A stretch of 64,000 nucleotides of DNA from Streptomyces sp. VRA16 Mangrove soil. Its GTDB lineage: Bacteria > Actinomycetota > Actinomycetes > Streptomycetales > Streptomycetaceae. Below the pieces are notes generated by a model. That model ran no database searches. It saw nothing but the letters and a program-made list of their open reading frames with translations, and was not told the DNA's origin. Made by a program: the position numbers and the translations under genes. Below, piece by piece: positions 1 through 7,090 of this stretch (the stretch's first letter is position 1; each line of letters begins with the position of its first letter). The stretch is from contig NZ_JAFVLN010000026.1 in NCBI RefSeq assembly GCF_017377775.1, positions 1 through 64,000 on the forward strand. Reading direction: 5' to 3'.

Positions 1-19
1 CCCCCCCCCCCCCCCCCCC
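1..19. repeat. Poly-C homopolymer at window edge
   Basis: An uninterrupted run of 19 C opens the window and may extend beyond it. It lies just past the hairpin that follows the hexosaminidase gene, so on the coding strand of that gene it reads as a G run after the hairpin. It may be a true slippage-prone tract or an assembly artefact at a contig end. Confidence 0.7.
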
Positions 20-21
20 GC

Positions 22-45
22 GGCCGGGACACGCGGTGTCCGGCC
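22..45 (-). terminator. Hairpin downstream of the GH20 gene
   Basis: GGCCG and GACAC pair with GTGTC and CGGCC around a GCG loop, with one bulged G. It lies 5 bases after the hexosaminidase stop codon. There is no U tail, as is usual for Streptomyces terminators. Confidence 0.55.
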
Positions 46-49
46 CGGC

Positions 50-1663
50 TCACACGTTCGGGGGCGCCCCTTCGATCGGGCGTCCGAGAACCCCGGGGCG
101 CTTCTGCCACGGCAACGGGCCACTCGGCGGACGGTAGTCGACGCCCAGTGCGTCAAGTCGCCGGTAGTGGGCGTTCATTCGGCGCTCGAAGTCCGCCCAG
201 TCGCGCTCGGCGGGGGCGGGCAGCTCGCTCCAGGCCACTTCGCAGAAGGCCGAAAGCCGGGGGAACGCCTGGTAGTCGACGCGCCGGTCGTTCTCCATGA
301 CCTCGGTCCAGACGTTGGCCTGGGTGCCGATGACATGCCGGGCCTCGTCCACGGTGAGCTGCGGCGGAACCGGTTCGAAGCGGTAGACGTCCTCCAGGGT
401 GCGGACGAACCCGATGGGGACGGGTTCGTCGGGTCCCGCGGCCTGCCGGTGGTCCAAGTAGACCTGCTGTTCCGGACACATGACGACGTCGTGGCCGGCC
501 CGCGCCGCGGTGATCCCGCCGCCGTAGCCGCGCCAGGACGAGACCGTCGCCCCGGGGGCCAGGCCGCCTTCGAGGATCTCGTCCCAGCCGACGAGCCGGC
601 GCCCGCGCTCACTCAGCCAGGTGTCGAAGTGCCGGATGAACCAGGACTGGAGCTCGTCCTCGTCGGCCAACCCGAGTTCCTTGATACGGGCCTGGGCCGT
701 CGGTGACTGCTTCCACTGGTCCTTCGGGCACTCGTCCCCTCCTACGTGGATGAAGGTGGAGGGGAACAGCTCCAGGAGTTCCTCGAAGACACCTTCGTAG
801 AAGCGCAGGGTGGCGTCGGTGGGGGCGAGGACGTTCGGATTGACGCCCCAGGTGTCCCAGACGGGGAGGGCGGAGGTGTCGACGACGTCGGTGTTGCCGA
901 GTTCGGGGTACGCGTGGATGGCGGCCTGCGAGTGGCCGGGGATGTCGATCTCGGGGACGACGGCGATGTGCCGGGCGTGTGCGTAGGCGACGATCTCGCG
1001 GATGTCGTCCTGCGTGTAGAAGCCGCCGTGCGGCTTGTCCTCCCACAACTCCGAGGCCCGGTGCCCGTACTTGGTGCGCGAGCGCCAGGACCCGTCCTGG
1101 GTGAGCTTCGGGTACCGCCGGATCTCGACGCGCCAGCCCTGGTCGTCGGTGAGGTGGAAGTGGAAGACGTTGAGCTTGTGGGCGGCGAGCAGGTCGAGAT
1201 AGCGCAGCACGCCCTCCTTCGGCATGAAGTGCCGGGCGACGTCGAGCATCATGCCCCGCCAGCGGAACCGCGGCGCGTCCTCGATCTCCACCAGCGGCAG
1301 CCGCCATGCGTCGCGCCCGGGGAGCGGCGCCCTGCGGTACGCGTCGGGGCCGAGCAACTGGCGCAGCGTCTGGGCGCCCCAGAAGACCCCGGCCGGAGCG
1401 CCGCCCTCGACGGTGACGCCGTCGGCGGTGACCCGGAGCCGATACGCCTCGGGCTCCAGGCCCTCGCTCACCGCCAGCCGTACGACGTCGCGGGCGCCCG
1501 CGTCCTTGGGCGCGAGCGCGAGCCCGGTCGCCGCGCCGAGCGTGGCGCGCAGCCAGCGGGCGGTGTCCTCGGTGCCCGCGCCCGCCGCGATGCCGGTGTC
1601 GTCGCCGAGGACGAGGTGTCCCTCGCCCGGTGTCACGTGCCGAGGTGCCGGAATCAGATCCAT
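50..1663 (-). CDS. Beta-N-acetylhexosaminidase, GH20
   Basis: Hydrolyses terminal beta-linked N-acetylglucosamine or N-acetylgalactosamine, probably from chitin oligomers or wall fragments. The 537 residues show a GH20b-like N-terminal domain (about 1-130) followed by the GH20 TIM barrel (about 130-500). The barrel carries the FHLTDDQGWR segment near 168 and the catalytic Asp310-Glu311 pair in HVGGDEC, the residues used in substrate-assisted catalysis. I see no signal peptide, so a cytoplasmic role on imported oligosaccharides is likely. The ATG at 1663 has GGAAGGG upstream. Immediately upstream is a four-copy 13-bp tandem repeat. I see no DasR-type TGGTCTAGACCA operator, although DasR often controls this family in Streptomyces. 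Confidence 0.93.
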   Translation of the reverse strand: MDLIPAPRHVTPGEGHLVLGDDTGIAAGAGTEDTARWLRATLGAATGLALAPKDAGARDVVRLAVSEGLEPEAYRLRVTADGVTVEGGAPAGVFWGAQTLRQLLGPDAYRRAPLPGRDAWRLPLVEIEDAPRFRWRGMMLDVARHFMPKEGVLRYLDLLAAHKLNVFHFHLTDDQGWRVEIRRYPKLTQDGSWRSRTKYGHRASELWEDKPHGGFYTQDDIREIVAYAHARHIAVVPEIDIPGHSQAAIHAYPELGNTDVVDTSALPVWDTWGVNPNVLAPTDATLRFYEGVFEELLELFPSTFIHVGGDECPKDQWKQSPTAQARIKELGLADEDELQSWFIRHFDTWLSERGRRLVGWDEILEGGLAPGATVSSWRGYGGGITAARAGHDVVMCPEQQVYLDHRQAAGPDEPVPIGFVRTLEDVYRFEPVPPQLTVDEARHVIGTQANVWTEVMENDRRVDYQAFPRLSAFCEVAWSELPAPAERDWADFERRMNAHYRRLDALGVDYRPPSGPLPWQKRPGVLGRPIEGAPPNV

Positions 1664-1690
1664 CGATGTCGGGCCCTTCCAGTCCGGTTC

Positions 1691-1742
1691 GAGTCAGAGC
1701 GTCGAGTCAGAGCATTGAGTCGGAGCATTGAGTCGGAGCGTC
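1691..1742. repeat. Four 13-bp tandem repeats upstream of GH20 gene
   Basis: Four consecutive 13-mers of the form GAGTC(A/G)GAGC(G/A)T(C/T) occupy 1691-1703, 1704-1716, 1717-1729 and 1730-1742. A partial GGGTC follows. The array ends 28 bp before the hexosaminidase start codon, so it lies in its promoter or 5' leader. Confidence 0.8.
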
Positions 1743-1770
1743 GGGTCGCAAACGGTGTGCGCGCAGCGCA

Positions 1771-1809
1771 GAGGCCCCCGGCGTGCGTCACCGCACCGCC
1801 GGGGGCCTC
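1771..1809 (-). terminator. Terminator after DUF3039 gene
   Basis: A perfect 13-bp stem, GAGGCCCCCGGCG pairing with CGCCGGGGGCCTC, encloses a smaller TGCG/CGCA helix. It lies 29 bp past the DUF3039 stop codon and insulates the hexosaminidase gene. Confidence 0.75.
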
Positions 1810-1837
1810 TCAGGACGGCGGAAGTCGTGAGGAGCGG

Positions 1838-2131
1838 CTACTTCTTGCCGCCGTCCTTGCCGCCCTTGTCCTTGTCCCCGCCCGCGCCCATGGACTCGTA
1901 GATCTCCTTGCACATGGGACAGACGGGATACTTCTTCGGGTCACGGCCCGGCACCCACACCTTGCCGCAGAGCGCGACGACAGGCGTGCCGTCCAGCGCG
2001 CTCGCCATGATCTTGTCCTTCTGGACATAGTGGGCGAAGCGCTCGTGATCGCCGTCGCCGTGCGACGTCTGCGGCGTCGGCTCTACGAGGGTCCCCGTAC
2101 CTGTCCCGCGCTCGGGCTCAAGAGTGCTCAT
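1838..2131 (-). CDS. DUF3039 family zinc-ribbon-like protein
   Basis: A 97-residue soluble protein of the actinobacterial DUF3039 family, whose biochemical role is not known to me. The core (about 28-80) has the FAHYVQKDKI segment, then ALCGK and CPMC, giving three cysteines arranged like a small metal-binding ribbon. The tail is Lys/Gly/Asp-rich and low in complexity. The open frame extends three codons upstream to a TTG at 2140, but the ATG at 2131 (MSTLEPERG) is the more natural start. It lies downstream of the YqgE gene on the same strand with a 76-bp gap, so co-transcription is possible. Confidence 0.8.
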   Translation of the reverse strand: MSTLEPERGTGTGTLVEPTPQTSHGDGDHERFAHYVQKDKIMASALDGTPVVALCGKVWVPGRDPKKYPVCPMCKEIYESMGAGGDKDKGGKDGGKK

Positions 2132-2207
2132 AACCGCCAAGGGTACTTAAGGCCATGGCGTCCTGGCACGGGCCGTTCACCCCGAAGACATGGGCGGATC
2201 GGGGGCC

Positions 2208-2768
2208 TCAGTTGAGCGAGGGGTCGTCCGGGTACGTCGCCACCATCGCCAGCTCGCTGCGCTGGCGCCGCAGCACGGCCCGCCACAGGCCCTCGGGCCG
2301 GGTGGACGAGACGTCCCCCGGCTCGGACTCCACGACGTACCAGGCCCCCTCGGTCAGCTCGTCCTCCAGCTGGCCCGGGCCCCAGCCCGAGTAACCGGCG
2401 AAGATCCGCAAGGACCCGAGGGCCGCGGCGAGCAGCTCCGGCGGGGTTTCCAGATCGACGAGACCGATCGCGCCGTGCACCCGGCGCCACCCCAGGGGCC
2501 CGTCCTCACCGGGGATCACCGCGATGCCGAGCGCCGAGTCGAGCGAGACGGGACCGCCCTGGAAGACGACACCTGGCTCGCCGGCGAGCTCGCCCCAGCC
2601 CTCCAGGATGTCGCCGACGTCCACCGGCGTGGGCCGGTTGAGGACGACGCCGAGCGAGCCCTCCTCGTCGTGGTCGAGGAGCAGCACGACCGCCCGGTCG
2701 AAATTCGGGTCCGCGAGGGCGGGTGTGGCCACGAGCAGCCGCCCTGTGAGCGAGGACACCTCGGTCAT
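2208..2768 (-). CDS. YqgE/AlgH family protein
   Basis: A 186-residue protein of the YqgE/AlgH family (UPF0301). Family signatures visible are LTGRLLVATPALADPNFDR near the start, VVLLLDHDEEGSLGVVLNRP, FQGGPV near residue 85 and FAGYSGWGPGQLEDEL near 135. The molecular function of the family is not settled; AlgH was first linked to alginate regulation in Pseudomonas. I chose the ATG at 2768 (MTEVSSLTG). The ATG at 2777 is also in frame, but nothing upstream of it is family-like. The gene diverges from murA across about 250 bp. Confidence 0.85.
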   Translation of the reverse strand: MTEVSSLTGRLLVATPALADPNFDRAVVLLLDHDEEGSLGVVLNRPTPVDVGDILEGWGELAGEPGVVFQGGPVSLDSALGIAVIPGEDGPLGWRRVHGAIGLVDLETPPELLAAALGSLRIFAGYSGWGPGQLEDELTEGAWYVVESEPGDVSSTRPEGLWRAVLRRQRSELAMVATYPDDPSLN

Positions 2769-3020
2769 GCCAGACATGATCCCGCATCTGCCCGCCGCGC
2801 GGGGAGGCAAGCGCAAGTCCCGTATGCATGCAGGTCGGCGCGCGTGGAAGCGGAAGGGGCGCGCACACCCCGGCCGTCACCCCATGTGTCCGATTCGGAA
2901 CGGTTCGTGTTGTAGCGAAGTCATGACGGTTCGGCCGGTCCTCGGCCTTACGAAACAGGGGCGGGAGGCCCTTACCCTTGTCCCTTGGCCCCCTGCCCAC
3001 CTCATCGGAACGCGAGATTC

Positions 3021-4361
3021 ATGACCGTCACCGACGATGTACTGCTTGTCCACGGCGGAACCCCGCTGGAGGGCGAGATCCGTGTCCGCGGCGCGAAGAA
3101 CCTCGTGCCCAAGGCCATGGTCGCCGCGCTGCTCGGCAGCGCTCCGAGCCGGCTGCGCAATGTCCCGGACATCCGTGACGTCCGTGTCGTACGCGGCCTG
3201 CTGCAGCTGCACGGCGTGACGGTCCGCCCCGGCGAGGAGCCGGGCGAGCTGGTGATGGACCCCTCGCACGTGGAGTCGGCGAACGTCGCGGACATCGACG
3301 CGCACGCCGGTTCGTCCCGGATCCCGATCCTGCTGTGCGGCCCGCTCCTGCACCGCCTCGGGCACGCGTTCATCCCGGGCCTCGGCGGCTGCGACATCGG
3401 CGGCCGGCCGATCGACTTCCACTTCGAGGTGCTCCGGCAGTTCGGCGCGACCATCGAGAAGCGCGCGGACGGCCAGTACCTGGAGGCCCCGCAGCGGCTG
3501 CGCGGCACGAAGATCGCGCTGCCCTACCCCTCCGTGGGCGCCACCGAGCAGGTCCTGCTCACGGCCGTCCTCGCCGAGGGCGTCACGGAGCTCTCGAACG
3601 CGGCCGTGGAGCCGGAGATCGAGGACCTGATCTGCGTCCTGCAGAAAATGGGCGCGATCATCGCGATGGACACCGACCGCACCATCCGCATCACCGGTGT
3701 CGACAAGCTCGGCGGCTACACGCACCGCGCCCTGCCGGACCGCCTGGAGGCGGCCTCCTGGGCGTCCGCGGCGCTCGCCACCGAGGGCAACATCTACGTA
3801 CGCGGCGCCCAGCAGCGCTCGATGATGACGTTCCTCAACACGTACCGGAAGGTCGGCGGCGCCTTCGAGATCGACGACGAGGGCATCCGCTTCTGGCACC
3901 CCGGCGGCCAGCTGAAGTCCATCGCGCTGGAGACGGACGTCCACCCGGGCTTCCAGACCGACTGGCAGCAGCCGCTGGTCGTCGCCCTGACGCAGGCCAC
4001 GGGCCTCTCGATCATCCACGAGACGGTCTACGAGTCGCGCCTCGGCTTCACCTCCGCGCTCAACCAGATGGGCGCGCACATCCAGCTCTACCGCGAGTGC
4101 CTGGGCGGCTCCGACTGCCGCTTCGGCCAGCGCAACTTCCTGCACTCCGCGGTCGTCTCGGGACCGACCAAGCTGGAGGGCGCCGACCTGGTCATCCCCG
4201 ACCTGCGCGGCGGCTTCTCGTACCTGATCGCGGCGCTGGCGGCGCAGGGCACGTCCCGGGTGCACGGCATCGACCTGATCAACCGGGGCTACGAGAACTT
4301 CATGGAGAAGCTCGTGGAACTCGGCGCCAAGGTGGAACTCCCGGGCAAGGCGCTCGGCTAG
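3021..4361 (+). CDS. murA: UDP-N-acetylglucosamine 1-carboxyvinyltransferase
   Basis: First committed cytoplasmic step of peptidoglycan synthesis: transfer of enolpyruvate from phosphoenolpyruvate to UDP-GlcNAc. The 446 residues show the EPSP-synthase-like double fold with the N-terminal RGAKNLVPKAM segment, which carries the substrate-binding Lys-Asn pair. The active-site cysteine lies in GGCDIGGRPIDF at about Cys124, so the enzyme should be fosfomycin-sensitive in principle. I took ATG 3021 (MTVTDDVLLVHGG) because the upstream 12 codons have no family similarity. A 17-bp stem terminator follows the stop. Streptomyces often carry a second murA paralogue elsewhere. Confidence 0.96.
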   Translation: MTVTDDVLLVHGGTPLEGEIRVRGAKNLVPKAMVAALLGSAPSRLRNVPDIRDVRVVRGLLQLHGVTVRPGEEPGELVMDPSHVESANVADIDAHAGSSRIPILLCGPLLHRLGHAFIPGLGGCDIGGRPIDFHFEVLRQFGATIEKRADGQYLEAPQRLRGTKIALPYPSVGATEQVLLTAVLAEGVTELSNAAVEPEIEDLICVLQKMGAIIAMDTDRTIRITGVDKLGGYTHRALPDRLEAASWASAALATEGNIYVRGAQQRSMMTFLNTYRKVGGAFEIDDEGIRFWHPGGQLKSIALETDVHPGFQTDWQQPLVVALTQATGLSIIHETVYESRLGFTSALNQMGAHIQLYRECLGGSDCRFGQRNFLHSAVVSGPTKLEGADLVIPDLRGGFSYLIAALAAQGTSRVHGIDLINRGYENFMEKLVELGAKVELPGKALG

Positions 4362-4390
4362 CCGCAGCTCGCTCTCCCTGGCTCTACGTC

Positions 4391-4427
4391 GATGGGGGCC
4401 ACCCGGATCTTCCGGGTGGCCCCCATC
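4391..4427 (+). terminator. murA terminator
   Basis: A perfect 17-bp stem (4391-4407 with 4411-4427) has a TCT loop and lies 30 bp after the murA stop. The convergent HU gene ends on its far side, so it can serve both strands. Confidence 0.85.
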
Positions 4428-4480
4428 GGCGTACGGGCGGCTCCTGGGCTGCCACGGAAGCTTTCACGGCCGTCTGCGGG

Positions 4481-4516
4481 CCGGTGGGGGCTGGTCGCGC
4501 AGTTCCCCGCGCCCCT
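4481..4516. repeat. Dispersed intergenic repeat, copy C
   Basis: Its 36 bases are the exact reverse complement of 48328-48363. The core CGCGCAGTTCCCCGCGCCCC also recurs at 41603-41630, and a diverged copy lies at 34934-34967. All copies are intergenic. Confidence 0.85.
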
Positions 4517-4633
4517 GAGGCATGCGCTGCGCGAGAAGTCCCACCGGAGCCGCACCCGACCACGCACCCCAAAACGCCGGCGGGCGGCCACCCGGAACCC
4601 CGGATGACCGCCCGCCGCAAGATCGCCGAAGAC

Positions 4634-4915
4634 TTACTTGCCCTTGGCGGCTTCCTTGAGCTTGGAGCCCGCGGAGACCTTGACGCTGTAACCGGCCGGG
4701 ATGTTGATCGGCTCGCCGGTCTGCGGGTTACGAGCGGTGCGAGCGGCACGGTGCGTGCGCTCGAAGGTCAGGAAGCCGGGGATGGTGACCTTCTCGTCGC
4801 CCTTGGCAACGATCTCGCCGACGGTCTCGGCGAACGCGGCCAGCACGGCGTCGGCGTCCTTGCGGGTCACCTCGGCGCGGTCGGCCAGCGCGGCCACCAG
4901 CTCACTGCGGTTCAT
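4634..4915 (-). CDS. hupA: HU-family nucleoid protein
   Basis: A 93-residue HU/IHF-type DNA-binding protein that dimerises and bends DNA without strong sequence preference. The N-terminal helices (MNRSELVAALADRAEVTRKD) lead into the beta arms with IPGFLTFERTHRAARTARNP. The RNPQTGEPI motif that intercalates in DNA is intact at about 64-72. This is the short HU form, without the long Lys/Ala tail of the second Streptomyces HU (HupS). ATG 4915 has GGGAG upstream (CACGGGAGTACAAAC). A long in-frame extension beyond it has no HU similarity and is leader DNA. Its position next to murA fits the vegetative hupA of S. coelicolor. Confidence 0.93.
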   Translation of the reverse strand: MNRSELVAALADRAEVTRKDADAVLAAFAETVGEIVAKGDEKVTIPGFLTFERTHRAARTARNPQTGEPINIPAGYSVKVSAGSKLKEAAKGK

Positions 4916-5322
4916 GTTTGTACTCCCGTGTTCTTCTTGCCGTTGAGGCGTGTGCCACGCGGCGCGAAGCCGCATGTTGGGCAACAACGAAGCCGATGCT
5001 GCCAGGGTCTCGGTCAGGCCCAGGACCCGGGTCCGTCGTCCGAACCCTCGCGCCCGAAGACGCATCCTGCCCCCACCAGCGGCGGTAAAGCCAATCCGGC
5101 ACCCGTGGGGGTCACACGGAAAGCGCCACCGCCCTGGGACCGGGCGGGTCGGGGGGGCCTGCTTCCCGGCCACCCTAGAGGGCCCGCAAGGGCCCCGCAT
5201 TCCGCGACGCGCCGTTCCTCAGGCGGTCGTGGCGCCCGTCACAGCGGCCCCGGCTCGCCCGAGGCCTTGCGGCGGACCCTGCCGGAGACGCGAGGCTGTG
5301 CACGCACATCTGCGTCGATCGA
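4916..5322. other. Gene-free 407-bp gap upstream of the HU gene
   Basis: It should contain the HU promoter and the end of the malic enzyme unit. The only structure I see is a GGGCCC-TTGC-GGGCCC hairpin near 5177-5195, a possible terminator for the malic enzyme transcript. I find no convincing reading frame. Confidence 0.5.
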
Positions 5323-6756
5323 TTACTGCCCACCAGCCCCGGCCGGGCCCGCCGACAAGGCCTTCGCCGCGTCGCGCACGGCGCCCGCCACGGCGCCCGC
5401 GACCTTGTCGTTGAAGACGCTGGGGATGATGTAGTTCGGGTTGAGCTCGTCCTCACCGACGACGTTCGCCAGGGCCGTGGCCGCGGCCAGCATCATGTCG
5501 GTGTTCACGGTGCGCGACTGGGCGTCGAGCAGGCCTCGGAAGACGCCCGGGAAGACCAGCACGTTGTTGATCTGGTTCGGGAAGTCCGAGCGGCCCGTGG
5601 CCACGACGGCCGCCGACTGGCGGGCGACCGCCGGGTCGACCTCCGGGTCCGGGTTCGCGAGCGCGAACACGATCGCACCTTCGGCCATCGCCGCGACGTC
5701 GTCGCCGTTCAGGACGTTCGGGGCCGAGACGCCGATGAAGACGTCCGCGCCGACGACGGCCTCCTTGAGCGTGCCGGTCAGGCTCTCCGGGTTGGTGTTG
5801 TCGGCGATCCAGCGCAGCGGCGACTCGCTGTCGGCGTTCACCAGGTCCTCGCGGTCGGCGTGCACGACGCCGTGGATGTCCGCCACGACGGCGTTCTTGA
5901 CGCCCGCGGCGAGCAGCAGCTTGAGGATGGCGGTACCGGCCGCGCCGGCGCCCGACATGACGACCCGGATGTCGCCAATTGCCTTGCCCGCGACGCGAAG
6001 TGCGTTCATGAGGGCGGCGAGGACGACGATCGCCGTGCCGTGCTGGTCGTCGTGGAAGACGGGGATGTCGAGGGCCTCGCGCAGCCGGGCCTCGATCTCG
6101 AAGCAGCGCGGCGCGGAGATGTCCTCCAGGTTGATGCCCGCGAAGCCGGGGGCGATCGCCTTGACGATCTCGACGATGGCGTCGGTGTCCTGGGTGTCCA
6201 GGCAGATCGGCCAGGCGTCGATGTCGGCGAAGCGCTTGAAGAGGGCCGCCTTGCCCTCCATGACCGGCATGGCCGCCATCGGGCCGATGTTGCCCAGGCC
6301 GAGGACGGCGGAGCCGTCCGTCACGACCGCAACCGTGTTCCGCTTGATGGTCAGGCGGCGGGCGTCCTCGGGGTTCTCGGCGATCGCCATGCAGACGCGG
6401 GCCACACCCGGCGTGTAGACCATGGACAGGTCGTCACGGTTGCGGATGGGGTGCTTGGACTGCATCTCGATCTTGCCGCCGAGGTGCATCAGGAACGTAC
6501 GGTCGGAGACCTTGCCGAGCGTGACGCCCTCGATGCCGCGGAGCTTCTCGACGATCTCGTCGGCGTGGGAGGTCGACGTGGCCGCGATGGTGACGTCGAT
6601 ACGGAGCTTCTCGTGGCCGGAAGCGGTGACGTCGAGGCCGGTCACCGAGCCGCCGGAGGACTCCACGGCGGTGGTGAGCTGCGAAACGGCCGTTCCGCTC
6701 GCGGGCACCTCCAGCCGGACCGTCATCGAGTAGGAGACGCTGGGCGCCGTTGCCAT
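5323..6756 (-). CDS. NAD-dependent malic enzyme with ACT-like domain
   Basis: Oxidative decarboxylation of malate to pyruvate, linking the TCA cycle with gluconeogenic and lipid precursors. The 477 residues start with an ACT-like regulatory domain (about 1-85, SMTVRLEVPASGTAVSQL). The malic enzyme N-terminal domain follows (SMVYTPGVARVC near 135 and TDGSAVLGLGNIGP with the catalytic Lys in EGKAALFKRF). A Rossmann domain then carries SGAGAAGTAILKLL near 270. The glycine-rich loop and single-domain length fit the NAD-type enzyme of Streptomyces (SCO2951-like, from memory) rather than long MaeB enzymes with a phosphotransacetylase tail. ATG 6756. A structured RNA with its own terminator lies about 160 bp upstream. 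Confidence 0.92.
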   Translation of the reverse strand: MATAPSVSYSMTVRLEVPASGTAVSQLTTAVESSGGSVTGLDVTASGHEKLRIDVTIAATSTSHADEIVEKLRGIEGVTLGKVSDRTFLMHLGGKIEMQSKHPIRNRDDLSMVYTPGVARVCMAIAENPEDARRLTIKRNTVAVVTDGSAVLGLGNIGPMAAMPVMEGKAALFKRFADIDAWPICLDTQDTDAIVEIVKAIAPGFAGINLEDISAPRCFEIEARLREALDIPVFHDDQHGTAIVVLAALMNALRVAGKAIGDIRVVMSGAGAAGTAILKLLLAAGVKNAVVADIHGVVHADREDLVNADSESPLRWIADNTNPESLTGTLKEAVVGADVFIGVSAPNVLNGDDVAAMAEGAIVFALANPDPEVDPAVARQSAAVVATGRSDFPNQINNVLVFPGVFRGLLDAQSRTVNTDMMLAAATALANVVGEDELNPNYIIPSVFNDKVAGAVAGAVRDAAKALSAGPAGAGGQ

Positions 6757-6863
6757 GGCCGACTTCCTCTGCTTTCACGTAGCTATTGCTGTCCGATCGT
6801 CGCACCTACCGTCGAGTACGTGGTAGCCGCATCGGATTTTGAACCTTACGTTCATCTCGCTTT

Positions 6864-6879
6864 TGGAAACTGAGTTCCA
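6864..6879. promoter_or_regulatory. Imperfect inverted repeat upstream of malic enzyme
   Basis: TGGAA-ACTGAG-TTCCA has 5-bp arms and lies about 110 bp before the malic enzyme start, in an unusually AT-rich stretch that should hold its promoter. It is a possible operator; no regulator is identified. Confidence 0.3.
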
Positions 6880-6911
6880 CCATACGAGAAGTTACCTCAA
6901 CCGGGACCCCC

Positions 6912-7054
6912 AACAGAAAGAGACCCACGTCACTTCCGTGACGTGGGTCTCTCTCGAACGTCTATGACACCGACCCGCCATGCTCGCCTCGCGGCAAGTG
7001 GTCCCTCTAAGGGACGAAGGTTGGGCCCGGGGGCTTGGATCGAGCCGGTGCCGT
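6912..7054 (-). ncRNA. Candidate structured small RNA (about 135-140 nt)
   Basis: On the minus strand, TTGTCT (7087-7082), a 16-bp spacer and TACCGT (7065-7060) form a vegetative-type promoter. Its predicted start, about 7052-7054, coincides with the 5' end of a 12-bp helix: 7052-7041 (GGCACCGGCTCG) pairs throughout with 6977-6966 (CGGGTCGGTGTC), allowing G-U pairs. Inside are two hairpins. GTCCC-TTAGA-GGGAC is at 7015-7001, and CTTGCC-GCGA-GGCGAG, with a GNRA loop, is at 6998-6983. A 15-bp perfect terminator stem (6952-6919) followed by TTTCTGTT ends it. It sits between the helicase stop and malic enzyme. I recall, without checking, that an S. coelicolor sRNA is named scr2952 after this locus. 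It could instead be a riboregulatory leader of the malic enzyme. Confidence 0.65.
6919..6952 (-). terminator. Intrinsic terminator of the candidate sRNA
   Basis: A 15-bp perfect stem AGAGACCCACGTCAC with its complement and a 4-base loop is followed on the minus strand by TTTCTGTT. It is one of the few terminators here with a U-rich tail. Confidence 0.8.
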
Positions 7055-7090
7055 CATCAACGGTAACACCGAGAACTACGGAGACAAGGG

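Noticed and set aside
1664..1770. DasR operator before the hexosaminidase
   Set aside because: No TGGTCTAGACCA-like palindrome; only the 13-bp tandem repeats are there.
4916..5200. HU protein with a long N-terminal extension
   Set aside because: HU family proteins start at MNRSEL; the extra frame is leader DNA with no family similarity and the RBS is at 4915.
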